A DNA stretch of 30,921 nt from Marvinbryantia sp964455335 (GTDB lineage Bacteria > Bacillota > Clostridia > Lachnospirales > Lachnospiraceae). The position numbers and the translations under genes were made by a program. The notes below the pieces were generated by a model. That model saw only the letters and a program-made list of their open reading frames with translations. It searched no databases and was not told the origin of the DNA. The DNA lies in the NCBI GenBank assembly GCA_964455335.1, contig CAYVVW010000004.1:1-30921 (forward strand), in the 5' to 3' direction. Shown here in pieces: positions 14,707 to 23,600 of this stretch (its first letter is position 1; each line of letters begins with the position of its first letter).

Positions 14707-15274
14707 ATGTATTTAGAAGAATTAACCAATTGCGAAAGTCTGGAGAATCGCACGCTGGAGTGCAAGAGCCGGCTCAACCGCGATGATGTGGTTGGTTGGC
14801 TAAAAACCATTGCGGGTTTTGCCAATGCCAATGGCGGGGATTTTTTTATCGGAGTGGAGGATAAGACACACCGGCTGATTGGGTTTGATCGGGCAGACGC
14901 GGATCGGGAGCGCAACTATTTCAACAATCAGGCAAACGAACATTTGACGCCGCGCCCCCAAATGGAAATTTCATTTCTTCCCTATGAGATACGCGACGCA
15001 AAACGTTACCTGATTCGCATTCATGTGCCGGAATCCTCTATTGCAATTCGTTCCGGCGGAAAATGGAACTGCGTATGATGCGAAAGTCTTATCTTTTTGT
15101 TATTACCAGGCACACAACGTCGCAGAGATTGCCAAACATTTGGGGATCAGCAACTCCACTTACCTACGCACAAAAATTTTGGCAAATTTAGAGGGGCAGG
15201 GGTATCTGGAAAAAGACACGGTAAACCGGGCAGCCTACTACAAGACGGTGTGGGATATGGTCGAAATCGTGTGA
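14707..15274 (+). pseudogene. Broken AlbA_2/Schlafen-type ATP-binding protein gene
   Basis: The first frame (14707-15078) encodes an AlbA_2 domain: NRTLECKSRLNRDDVVGWL, GFANANGGDFFIGVED, IGFDRADADRERNYFNNQ and RYLIRIHVPESS. It then runs into an unrelated end. A second frame, shifted by one, encodes NAEIAKHLG-type winged helix sequence (VAEIAKHLGISNSTYLRTKI and LEGQGYLEKDTVNRAAYY), as at the C-terminus of these proteins. Family members are usually about 400-500 residues, so an internal deletion of 200-300 residues with frame change has occurred near 15030-15070. Full-length members are predicted nucleic-acid-linked ATPases or regulators. AGGAGG lies before the start, so a 123-residue stub may still be made. 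Confidence 0.8.
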
Positions 15275-15334
15275 AGATAGGATGGAGATCACGGTCATGA
15301 GCGCAACGGCCAAAAAGATATCCACGGATTGACA

Positions 15335-15383
15335 GGTGGCTCACGTCTGTCCGGACAAGTGGCTCACGCCACACCGGACAGAC
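15335..15383. repeat. Palindrome with embedded TGGCTCAC repeats, possible IS21-type element end
   Basis: GTCTGTCCGG (15345-15354) pairs with CCGGACAGAC (15374-15383), and inside them GTGGC pairs with GCCAC, giving a 39-base hairpin. The same stretch carries TGGCTCAC at 15337 and 15360, each followed by six bases and CCGGA; a third, weaker unit (CGGCTCC, then CGGA) follows. Such 22-23 base repeats resemble the subterminal repeats of IS21-family elements. No transposase is present. It also lies downstream of the minus-strand operon and could help end transcription, but has no T-run. Confidence 0.4.
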
Positions 15384-15432
15384 GGCTCCACCGCATCGGA
15401 ATATTCGCCCTATATCGCCAAACCTGCTCGTT

Positions 15433-17253
15433 TCACCGGACGGTCACCTTGCATTTCACTTGTTTTCCCCCACTTTTGATGAGGACCGTGGTGGTCCCTT
15501 TTTTCTTTGCCTTGATTTTCCCTTTCGATGTGACGGTAGCCACGTTCTTGTTCTGGCTGCGATACGTCACTTTCTGCTGGCTGGTGATCGGTGTCACTTG
15601 CGGCTTTAGCGTATAAGTTTGTCCTTTTTTTATGGAAATCCCGCGCGCAACACCCTTGATTCCGGTGGTTTTTACTGTTTTCGCCTGTACTTTCACTTTG
15701 ACGGAGACTTTTTTGCCCTTTGCCGTCGTGACAGTAATGTGCGTGGATCCGGTTTTTAACGCCTTCAATTTGATGGCACCGTTCGCCTTCGCAGAAACCA
15801 CTTTCACAATTTTTTTGTTCTTCGGTATTACGGATGCCACATGGTCTCCCGCGGGCATTTTCGTAACTTTTAGCGCGGACGTAACCTGCCCTTTTTTCAG
15901 CACGATGCTACTAGACGACATGCGAAGTTTGCCCGTTGTCGTCGGTTTTGTGGTTGGTTTGGCCGCCTGATTGTTCTCCCCTGTATTCGGTTGCGGAGAC
16001 GGTGTCGGTGTGGGTGTGGGAGTCGGGCTTGGCGCAACAGGCCTGCTGATTTTAAACTCGTACTTCCCAGTGGACTTATCATACGTTCCATTGCGATATC
16101 CATTGACTTGCAAGGCATACGTTCCGGCGCTCAAGGTCAACTCATGCGTATCCTTTCGGTATCCCACATTGCTATTCCACTCGTTGTAATCTGTATACCA
16201 GACTTCCTTCCCATCTCGGTCAAATATCTTTACGCAATAATACTGCATATAAGAAACGACATCGATCAAAAATGTCTCCGATCCCACCGTAAATTGGTAC
16301 GTGTCGAAATTATCCGCAATCGATATTTGCCCAACATAAGTTTGGTCGAAGGCAATCGGATGCGCGGCGGCAATAGAATTGTCATCCCCCTGGAAACTGC
16401 TGCCAGTGGATAAAAACCCTGTCTTTATGACATACTTCCCAGTTGATTTGTTATACTGTCCATATCGATACCCATTGATTTGCATAAAATAAGCGCCGGG
16501 TTCCAAATAGAGGTTGTACACATCGTTGCGGTATCCAACCGTCGCCGTCCACTCATTATAATCCGTATACCAGATCTGTTTTCCGTCCTGGTCAAACAAA
16601 ATAATGACATAATACCTCATGTAAGATGTCATGTCCAATGTCAATTTTCCATCGCTCGGCACATGGAACTTATAATAGTCCAAATTGTCATTGATGGAGA
16701 TTTGTCCGGACGCGGATCCACCCAAGACGAGCTCATTCGCACTTGCCGTGGTGTTGTCACTTTCCTGGTTCGTTGTTGCAGAAGATACAAATCCCGTTTC
16801 CAGCGTATAAGTGCCTGTGGTCTTCGGGGAGCCGTTCCGTCCATCCCCATCCACCTCAAAATAATACTTCCCCGCTTCCAGGTAGATGTTGTACACATCC
16901 GTGCGAAAACCCACAGACTCTACCCATGAATTGTCCCGCGTATACCAGATTTCCACGCCGCTGGCATCCAATAGCCCGATGTCATAATACCGCATGTAGG
17001 ATGTCATTTTGAAGGAAACGCATCCCTGCGCGCCGAGCTCAAACTGAAAATAATCGATGTCGTCTGTTTCTGTAATGCTCCCATTTATGACATCGCCCAA
17101 TACAATCGCAACCGCATTTTCCGGCGAATTATCATCTGTCAAAGAATCGGATACGTTTGCAGCCGATACTGCCATGGACAGCCGTATGCTAAGCCAGACG
17201 ACCATGCCAAAAATAAGATACCACTGTAGGCTTTTTCCAATGTTTCTTTTCAT
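15433..17253 (-). CDS. Secreted surface protein with three PPC-like modules and Ig-like (Big_2) C-terminus
   Basis: The 606-residue protein has an N-terminal signal peptide (about 1-31). Three homologous beta-sandwich modules of about 110-120 residues follow (about 40-155, 165-275, 285-400), each with TSYMRYY or VSYMQYY, an IWYT or VWYT strand, and a turn like GYRNDVYNLYL. They resemble bacterial pre-peptidase C-terminal (PPC) domains. A PTPTPTPTPSPQP linker (about 405-420) leads to two basic Ig-like Big_2-type domains with KGQTYTLKPQVTP and NKNVATVTSKGKIKAKKKG. No catalytic domain or sortase motif is visible, so it probably binds wall or glycan. It is the last gene of the RHS/FHA operon, 70 bases after the peptidase; AAGGAG precedes the ATG. 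Confidence 0.82.
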   Translation of the reverse strand: MKRNIGKSLQWYLIFGMVVWLSIRLSMAVSAANVSDSLTDDNSPENAVAIVLGDVINGSITETDDIDYFQFELGAQGCVSFKMTSYMRYYDIGLLDASGVEIWYTRDNSWVESVGFRTDVYNIYLEAGKYYFEVDGDGRNGSPKTTGTYTLETGFVSSATTNQESDNTTASANELVLGGSASGQISINDNLDYYKFHVPSDGKLTLDMTSYMRYYVIILFDQDGKQIWYTDYNEWTATVGYRNDVYNLYLEPGAYFMQINGYRYGQYNKSTGKYVIKTGFLSTGSSFQGDDNSIAAAHPIAFDQTYVGQISIADNFDTYQFTVGSETFLIDVVSYMQYYCVKIFDRDGKEVWYTDYNEWNSNVGYRKDTHELTLSAGTYALQVNGYRNGTYDKSTGKYEFKISRPVAPSPTPTPTPTPSPQPNTGENNQAAKPTTKPTTTGKLRMSSSSIVLKKGQVTSALKVTKMPAGDHVASVIPKNKKIVKVVSAKANGAIKLKALKTGSTHITVTTAKGKKVSVKVKVQAKTVKTTGIKGVARGISIKKGQTYTLKPQVTPITSQQKVTYRSQNKNVATVTSKGKIKAKKKGTTTVLIKSGGKQVKCKVTVR

Positions 17254-17323
17254 GTCGTATGCTCACTCCTTTTTCCTTGTTTCATTTCGTTATTTTCAGC
17301 CCCAAAAGAGATGCTACCCTCTC

Positions 17324-18283
17324 TCACTCCCCTTCTTTCTCGAAATGTTGGTAATCGATGGGATCTGACCAGTTTCCACCCCAGGAAAATCCATATTTTT
17401 CAAAAATGGAATAACAGGCATCCCCATATACGATGACGTGCGGGTCGCCACTTGCGCGGTCAATGTAGGGCGATGCATTGTCGTGTACCCACCGCAGCTG
17501 CCCTCCTTCGTGCCAGACGTAGGGATTTTGCTGTGGATTGATGTCAATTGCCCTCCCAAATGCATGGTTAGACAGGCTGCTTCCACCCGTCACCGTCCGA
17601 TAGCAAAATGCAGAGGTATTGTTTGCATCAATGGATGCCGTGTCCGACGCATTCCCATCCCCCACCCAGTAATCGTCGATCAAACGCATCGATGCAATCT
17701 CATACTCGATGTCAAACAATTCCCGAAAAATCTGGAGTACATCCTCGCTGATTTCCCGATTGACGATCAGTTCCCCCTCCTGCACCTCATGGGCAAAATT
17801 GTAATGAAGTACGGTGAGATATTGCAAATCACTGAGAGAAATATCGTCGTTTTCCACATACGACTTTCCAAAGATTCTTTGGTAAACCGCGTCCCCAACC
17901 ACGATGTCTCTCCTGGAAAAATACTGCCAAACGTCCGCTGTCCCATCAGGCAGTTCTTCCGATATCCCCTCTGCTACCACCATCTCTTCCGCCTCCGTCT
18001 GTGTGGTTTCTCCCAGATGCCCTGGCTCTTCCTGGCGTCTGGCAAGTTCGACTTGCAATGCGCTCAACTCGTCTTGCAATGCGCCCAACGTGTCTTGCAA
18101 ATCCGCCGCCTGTTTTTTTAATGTGGCATTTTCGCTTTCTATGTCACCTTTCTCTTTTGCCAATCTCTCATATTCCCGATAAATGCGAAAGGTCAGGGTT
18201 CCTTCGATGGCGCACGCCAAACAGATCACGATCAGCAAGATGGCCGAGATCGCACGCCACGTCCGCTTCTTTTTTTCTCCCAT
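17324..18283 (-). CDS. M15-family D,D-peptidase (VanY/DacB-like), membrane-anchored
   Basis: The 319-residue protein has one N-terminal membrane segment (about 11-32), a coiled coil (about 36-84), an acidic linker and an extracytoplasmic zinc peptidase domain (about 115-315). The zinc ligands are His240 and Asp247 in SLSNHAFGRAIDIN and His313 in DYQHFE. WGGNW near the end is also typical. M15 enzymes cut D-Ala-D-Ala ends or peptidoglycan cross-links. The ATG at 18283 follows GGTGA by 6 bases and lies only 5 bases after the kinase stop, so the two genes are coupled. In this operon it may open or remodel the wall for the surface proteins (inference). Its ordinary role could be independent. Confidence 0.85.
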   Translation of the reverse strand: MGEKKKRTWRAISAILLIVICLACAIEGTLTFRIYREYERLAKEKGDIESENATLKKQAADLQDTLGALQDELSALQVELARRQEEPGHLGETTQTEAEEMVVAEGISEELPDGTADVWQYFSRRDIVVGDAVYQRIFGKSYVENDDISLSDLQYLTVLHYNFAHEVQEGELIVNREISEDVLQIFRELFDIEYEIASMRLIDDYWVGDGNASDTASIDANNTSAFCYRTVTGGSSLSNHAFGRAIDINPQQNPYVWHEGGQLRWVHDNASPYIDRASGDPHVIVYGDACYSIFEKYGFSWGGNWSDPIDYQHFEKEGE

Positions 18284-18288
18284 TTTGC

Positions 18289-20106
18289 TCACCTGCCATA
18301 GACCGTCACTTCGGAAATACAGGTGTCCTCCCATTTTGTTCCAGGGTAGATATCGTCTATCTGCAGCCGCATGCTATCCCCAGAAACATCCTGGCTAAAG
18401 GCGACCCACTGTACTGTTTTCTCCTCGGAGAACTCGACTTGACCCGCAAAGTCTCCGATGTAAACGGTCAGTTTCTTTGGCTTCGCATTTCCCGCGAAAT
18501 ACTCCTCGCTTTTCCAGTTTCCCAACTGAAAACTCATATATTTCACCGCATATGCGCGGTCAAAGCGAAAGCTCACGGTTTCTCCAATCCCAAACCCATC
18601 CTGGATGCCTTCTTGCCAGCTGGTATCTCCCCTTCCATCGAATAAAAGGGTGGCGTCGTTTGAGATGCCTTCCTGGGAAATCGTGGACGATGCATTAGCG
18701 GCAGATACCGGCAAGATCGCATAATCGAAAAAATCTGTCCCCGGTCCTTCTACACGCGCCACCTGCAAGGGTATTTCCGTCTCGCCCTCTTCTACCTCGG
18801 TTCCAGACTGCTGCGCATCGGTCGCGCCTACCCCTGCTGCCTCTTGGCCTGCACCATCCTCGGCCGCTCCCGCACCTGCTTCTGCCTGTGTTCCAGCCTG
18901 ACCCACGCGCGCCAGCGAAAGACCTTCATTTCCAGTTCCTGCATTGTCTTCCCTGTCGAGGATGACGACCGCAGGCTGTGTCTGCTCCTGTTCGGATGGC
19001 GTATTTTGCGCTTCGTTTTTGGGCCGGTCTCCGCCGATATCCAAGTACGCATAGGCGACAAAGATCAGTGCCGCAAAAACCCCCGCGAGGGAAACCCCAA
19101 CCGTGCCTTTCCACAAAATATCGAGGAAGCTCGGCCGCGCGCGCTTTGCGTAAAGGCCGTCATACAGTTGCCGCATGTCCCGCAGCCGATCCTCCGGGCG
19201 GAGCGCAAGCCCCTTTAGCAAGATTTTTTCCACATGTTTGGAGATTTTTGCGCCCATGGCGGACGGCGGCCGCAACTCCTTGGATATCCGGTCGTCGGCC
19301 TTTGGTATGCGCGTCCCGGTGATGCAAAAATACATCGTTGCGCAAAGCGCGTAAACATCCGTCCATGGGCCAACATTTCCGCTTGCGGTAAATTGCTCGA
19401 TCGGGGAATATCCCTCTTTCACAAAACTCACACTCGTTTTCGTGTGGGAATACACGTCTTTTACCGCGCCAAAATCCAACAATTTCACGCCGCTCCTTTT
19501 GAGCACCATCAAATTGTCCGGACTGATGTCGCGGTGAATGATCTTCTGTTCATGTAGTTGCTCCAGGGAAAGGACGACCGGCTTCATCATTTCCAGCATT
19601 TGCGCCGTGGAAATTTTCTCGTTTTTGTTCACATACTCTTTTAAGTTGATCCCGTCCAGGTATTCCATGACCATGTAGGCCGTGCCAAATTGCTCGAAAA
19701 ATCCGTACACCTGGACGATGCCTCTTTCCAGGACCGCGCGCATTTGCGCAAGGGTGCGCGCCTCCTGGATAAATTTGCTCCGCGAGGCATGCAATATTTG
19801 CGCGGAGTCACTCCCGCCCACCGGATGAAGATATCCATTTGCGTCCCGCGCAACATATCCCGACGGAAACAATTCCTTGATCGCGACTACAATCTGCAAA
19901 GCCCTGTCTATCGCAATATAGAGGATCCCAAATCCGCCGTGCCCGATACACCTGCCCAGATAATATTGGCCATTGAGCAATGTCCCCGGCGGCAGGTGTT
20001 CCATCCTGGGCCGATAAGTTTCATTGCGCTGTCCGCACCTGGGGCACACCTCATATGGGCTATGCTTTTCGTACATGCAATAAATACATAGATTTTCTAC
20101 GCGCAT
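18289..20106 (-). CDS. Transmembrane Ser/Thr protein kinase with N-terminal zinc ribbon and extracytoplasmic glycan-binding-like domain
   Basis: The 605-residue protein starts with a zinc ribbon (CIYC at 7-10 and CPRC at 21-24). A Hanks-type kinase follows: glycine loop GHGGFGILY (55-63), Lys77 in VAIKE, HRDISPDN with Asp193, DFG with Asp211, and GYSPIEQF in the activation segment. All key residues are present. One membrane segment (about 333-355) leads to an acidic Ala/Glu/Gln-rich linker (about 360-465) and a C-terminal beta-sandwich (about 475-605) resembling the NADase-type glycan-binding or discoidin-like domain. The ATG at 20106 follows GAGGGG and was preferred over in-frame starts up to 20139 that overlap the previous gene. 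It should phosphorylate Thr residues read by the neighbouring FHA domains. Confidence 0.92.
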   Translation of the reverse strand: MRVENLCIYCMYEKHSPYEVCPRCGQRNETYRPRMEHLPPGTLLNGQYYLGRCIGHGGFGILYIAIDRALQIVVAIKELFPSGYVARDANGYLHPVGGSDSAQILHASRSKFIQEARTLAQMRAVLERGIVQVYGFFEQFGTAYMVMEYLDGINLKEYVNKNEKISTAQMLEMMKPVVLSLEQLHEQKIIHRDISPDNLMVLKRSGVKLLDFGAVKDVYSHTKTSVSFVKEGYSPIEQFTASGNVGPWTDVYALCATMYFCITGTRIPKADDRISKELRPPSAMGAKISKHVEKILLKGLALRPEDRLRDMRQLYDGLYAKRARPSFLDILWKGTVGVSLAGVFAALIFVAYAYLDIGGDRPKNEAQNTPSEQEQTQPAVVILDREDNAGTGNEGLSLARVGQAGTQAEAGAGAAEDGAGQEAAGVGATDAQQSGTEVEEGETEIPLQVARVEGPGTDFFDYAILPVSAANASSTISQEGISNDATLLFDGRGDTSWQEGIQDGFGIGETVSFRFDRAYAVKYMSFQLGNWKSEEYFAGNAKPKKLTVYIGDFAGQVEFSEEKTVQWVAFSQDVSGDSMRLQIDDIYPGTKWEDTCISEVTVYGR

Positions 20107-20125
20107 GCGTTTCCCCTCGGTTCCG

Positions 20126-22420
20126 TCATCTGGCATCATTTCGTATGGTGGTAAGCGCCGCCGTAGACAGCGCCAAAAACAGCGTGGTCATGCCGACCAA
20201 AACCAGCCAGTTCCCCACCAGGTTTGCGCCCGTATGTTCGTAAATTTCCTCAAACTCATGCGTCAAATAGGGAACTTCGCTTTGCATCCGCAGTTCCAGA
20301 TTGTTCAAATCCACAATGCTGCCAAGCGCCGCCACAGACCATTTGCTGATGGTGGCATAGGAAACCGTTTTCCCGATCCCTTCCAATTTGAACAAAATAC
20401 CGGAAAACAACAGCTGGATAATGAGCACAAAAGGCGCAAGCGTCATCGCTTTGTCTCCACTCTTTACCAAGGCAGAGATCAAAAGCCCGATCGACATCGA
20501 CGCCAAAATCGTCAAAAGCACCGTGACATACATCTCAAAAAAGAAATTGCCAAACCAGATGCCCTCTGGAAACTCTCCCACCAAAAGCGCAAAAACACCC
20601 ATCAACAGGGCTGCCTGCACGGCGGCCAGCGCATACTGAACCAAATACTTAGACAGAATGTAAATGGGCAGCTTCAGCGATGCCATATATTCCCGTTTTA
20701 CAATGACACGCTCTTTACAAATTTCCTGTATCGAATTAAACAGCCCGATCCAGATGGCGGAACAGCTCAAGGAAAACATCATCGACTGCGTCGGCTCATA
20801 AATATGGTAGATCTTGTCATCCGCAACCACATTCAAAAGCAGCGCGATAATCACGGGCTGCGCCAGCAGGATCAGCAGGCGGATGCGGTCATTCCAGATC
20901 AGTTCCGCATAGCGCATGGTGAGCACCTCACATTGCCTCGCCGCGGACACGCCGTGCTGCTTGATGGATTCTTCCGCTTTCTTTTCAAATCCCGCCCCCA
21001 CTGGTTTTTCGCAGCAATTTTGAAATTGTTCCGCCCACATCGCGGGATTTTGCGCAATGATGTTGTAAATGTTCACCAGGTCATCTGTCTGGAAAAACAT
21101 TTTTGCCTGCTCGACCGTCCCATAAAAGCAGAGGTACCCGCCCGGCCCCATAAAAATGACTTTGTCACACAAGTGCAAATTTTGCGTCGTATGCGTCACC
21201 AGGATGGTCGTTTTGTCCCTCGTCTTAGAAAGACGGTTCAGCATCATCATCAGGTTCTTTTCTGTGCCCGGATCTAGACCGGATGTCGGCTCATCTAAAA
21301 AGAACAGTTTCGGGTCCGCCAACAGCTCGACCGCAATACTCGCGCGCTTTTTTTGCCCGCCCGACAATTTTCGGATATAGGTATTGGCATGCTGCGTCAA
21401 TTCCACCATTTCCAGGACTTCCGCAATCCGGTTTTCCACTTCGGCATTGTCCGTGTCGTTCGACATTTTCATTTTTGCGGTATAGCGGAGCATGTTGTGC
21501 AGCGTCAGATTTTCATAAATGATTTCCTGCTGCGGCACATATCCGATCAAATCCTTCAGCTGGCCAAACTCTTTTCGCAGCTCATGCCCGTTAAAGTAGA
21601 CCGTGCCGGAACACTTCTGGTCAAACCCGCTGATCGCATTCATCAATGTCGTCTTTCCCGCTCCGGATCCGCCGATAATGGCGACAAAGTCATTGCTCTT
21701 GATCTCCAGATTGACATGGTTGAGCAAGACTTTCTTCCGGTTGACCACCTTGTAAATGTCCTCCGCGACCAGATGCACGCCTTGCACTTTTGCGCAGTAA
21801 TAGAGAATGCCCCTGATGAAAATCATCTGCACGTCCAGGATCTGAATGATGTCAAAATCCTTTAGGCGAACTTTCCCATTCACCAGGCATCCATTCACAT
21901 AAGAGCCATTGCGGCTTCTACGGTCTGTCAGGAAAAATCCCCCATTTTCCTGCTCCACGAAGGCGTGGTTCTTGGAAACCGTCGGATAACTGAGGATAAT
22001 GTCATTTGACGGGTTCCTGCCGATGGTCAGGCGCTTGTGGCCCACGGCGATTTTTTTCCACCCGTTTCCCGCATCCACGCGCCGCACAAAAAACAGTACC
22101 GACTCCCCCTGGTTCTGGACGCGCAAAAAGCAGCTTTCCGACAATGCAATGCGCTGCGTTGTCTGAAAAAGCTTGCCTTTTCTTACACCCTCCTCATAGA
22201 CCGTGCCATTCGTGCTATGTGCGTCCTCGTATGTCACGCCCGTCTCATCCAGATAAAAATACCCCTGCAAGCGGGACACCACCAGCTTCGGCGAGATGAC
22301 GACATCCACCTGATCCCAATTTCGGCCAACCGCGATGCGACGCTTGCCAAAAGCACTCAAATCGACTGTATGCAGTTCCCCAGAATCCTCAAAATAAACC
22401 AATTCATACCGATCTGACAT
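20126..22420 (-). CDS. Two-FHA ABC exporter fusion (ABCG/Rv1747-like)
   Basis: The 764-residue chain has FHA-1 (about 25-100: GRN with Arg33, VVSR with Ser49, STNG with Asn71) and FHA-2 (about 128-205: GRNPSND with Arg135, TVSKNH with Ser149, SRNG with Asn171), so both phosphothreonine pockets look intact. An ABC ATPase follows (Walker A GGSGAGKTT at 250-258, signature LSGGQKKRA, Walker B LFFLDEPTSGLD, H loop VTHTT). An ABC2-type permease with about six membrane segments (about 520-760) ends it. This is the domain order of mycobacterial Rv1747, which is controlled by the kinase PknF. The kinase gene starts 19 bases downstream. The cargo is unknown; lipid-linked or polymer products are typical of ABCG-like half transporters, which act as dimers. 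Confidence 0.92.
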   Translation of the reverse strand: MSDRYELVYFEDSGELHTVDLSAFGKRRIAVGRNWDQVDVVISPKLVVSRLQGYFYLDETGVTYEDAHSTNGTVYEEGVRKGKLFQTTQRIALSESCFLRVQNQGESVLFFVRRVDAGNGWKKIAVGHKRLTIGRNPSNDIILSYPTVSKNHAFVEQENGGFFLTDRRSRNGSYVNGCLVNGKVRLKDFDIIQILDVQMIFIRGILYYCAKVQGVHLVAEDIYKVVNRKKVLLNHVNLEIKSNDFVAIIGGSGAGKTTLMNAISGFDQKCSGTVYFNGHELRKEFGQLKDLIGYVPQQEIIYENLTLHNMLRYTAKMKMSNDTDNAEVENRIAEVLEMVELTQHANTYIRKLSGGQKKRASIAVELLADPKLFFLDEPTSGLDPGTEKNLMMMLNRLSKTRDKTTILVTHTTQNLHLCDKVIFMGPGGYLCFYGTVEQAKMFFQTDDLVNIYNIIAQNPAMWAEQFQNCCEKPVGAGFEKKAEESIKQHGVSAARQCEVLTMRYAELIWNDRIRLLILLAQPVIIALLLNVVADDKIYHIYEPTQSMMFSLSCSAIWIGLFNSIQEICKERVIVKREYMASLKLPIYILSKYLVQYALAAVQAALLMGVFALLVGEFPEGIWFGNFFFEMYVTVLLTILASMSIGLLISALVKSGDKAMTLAPFVLIIQLLFSGILFKLEGIGKTVSYATISKWSVAALGSIVDLNNLELRMQSEVPYLTHEFEEIYEHTGANLVGNWLVLVGMTTLFLALSTAALTTIRNDAR

Positions 22421-22451
22421 CCCTACCTACCCCCTGGGTTTCCCAATGCAT

Positions 22452-23573
22452 TCACGCTAGCCGAAAACGGCTCGTGCGGTCACACAAGACGACTTCCGTG
22501 CCGGCCTCCACCGTCACGCACTCATTTTCCAAAAGCGGCCGCGTGATGCCACGAAAACGAAAGCCGTCCGCGACATATGTCTGCAATTCATATTGCACAT
22601 GAGTGTTTCCCGTCCTGTCTGTTTGCAAAACACAAGTAATGGAGCAGTGCATCGGCGCCAGCTTGTTTCCGGAAAAAACGAGCTGGCAGGCATGTGGGTT
22701 TGTTCCCATCGTCACTTTTTCGCCCTCTTTGAGCGCAATTTCACACCCCTGGTATTCCCCCGAGAGGACCACGACCTTGCCCGCGGCGAACTGTGGAATC
22801 GTCGCATTTGGATCGCGCATGCCATCCCCTTGGCCTCGCGTGTTGTCAAAATAGGGCCTGCTTAAAACACGCTCGGAAGCAGATGCGTCCGGCAATAACA
22901 GACCGATCAGCACATGGCTTACGGACACAAAAAAAGGCAGGTACAGCCCAGGTCCCACGACCTTGCAGACAAAAGACAGCGCATTTCCAAGGGTAATTTT
23001 TTGATTTCCAAAGAACGTCTCCCATCCCATTTCCCCAAAAAGGCCCAAGGCTCCCGCCGTATTTAGGACATCATACAAAATCTTTGCCACAAAGGCGATC
23101 AGGAGGGCGCCTGCGAGCAAATATGTCATGCCCCCTACGAAAATCCCCCTTGGGGAACCCCATTTCCTTCGGACCGCAAAGAGATTCGTCGCGCCAAAAA
23201 ACGCAGCCACGGCAAGCCCCAGCACAGAAACGATCATGTAGCAGGAAAATAAAAATGGCAGCTTGGAAATCGTCCAGAGCAAATCGGCATACACATGGTA
23301 AGAATCCTCCATCTCATCCGGAAAAAGCTCCACGAGTTCTTCCAGCTCTTTCATCTGTTCCTCGACATCCTCATCGAGCGTTTTCTGTGCCTTGGCAGAT
23401 TCTTTCCAAAGATCCAGCGTTGACCCACTCGACTCTTTTTCAAAATAATCCTCTACCCCAAAGGACTCTGGCCGAAAGACAAACATCGGCAAAAGTAAGA
23501 ATGCAAAAATCGAAAAAATGCCAAGTGCCAGGGAAATCCCGCCAAAGATTCGCCGAAACGTTTCTTTTTTCAT
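22452..23573 (-). CDS. Membrane protein with C-terminal degenerate FHA domain
   Basis: The 373-residue protein has one membrane segment near residues 10-32, an acidic helical extracytoplasmic loop (about 45-100) and four more segments (about 105-230), then a cytoplasmic FHA-like domain (about 268-373). That domain keeps the fold pattern, for example VVVLSGEYQGCEIALKEGEK, TMGTNPHACQLVF and APMHCSI. However, the key Arg is Thr in GTNP and the key Ser is replaced in KLAPMH, so phosphothreonine binding is doubtful. The ATG at 23573 follows GGGGA by 6 bases; the TTG at 23585 is unlikely. It lies between the FHA exporter and a zinc-ribbon FHA protein and may be a scaffold part of one membrane complex. 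The membrane part is not a family I recognise. Confidence 0.78.
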   Translation of the reverse strand: MKKETFRRIFGGISLALGIFSIFAFLLLPMFVFRPESFGVEDYFEKESSGSTLDLWKESAKAQKTLDEDVEEQMKELEELVELFPDEMEDSYHVYADLLWTISKLPFLFSCYMIVSVLGLAVAAFFGATNLFAVRRKWGSPRGIFVGGMTYLLAGALLIAFVAKILYDVLNTAGALGLFGEMGWETFFGNQKITLGNALSFVCKVVGPGLYLPFFVSVSHVLIGLLLPDASASERVLSRPYFDNTRGQGDGMRDPNATIPQFAAGKVVVLSGEYQGCEIALKEGEKVTMGTNPHACQLVFSGNKLAPMHCSITCVLQTDRTGNTHVQYELQTYVADGFRFRGITRPLLENECVTVEAGTEVVLCDRTSRFRLA

Positions 23574-23600
23574 AAAAGTCCCCAACTCTTCCTCTGCGTG

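Noticed and set aside
20105..21277. 390-residue plus-strand frame opposite the FHA-ABC gene
   Set aside because: Rich in Arg, His and Gln with no known motif; it is the antisense shadow of a clearly coding minus-strand gene.
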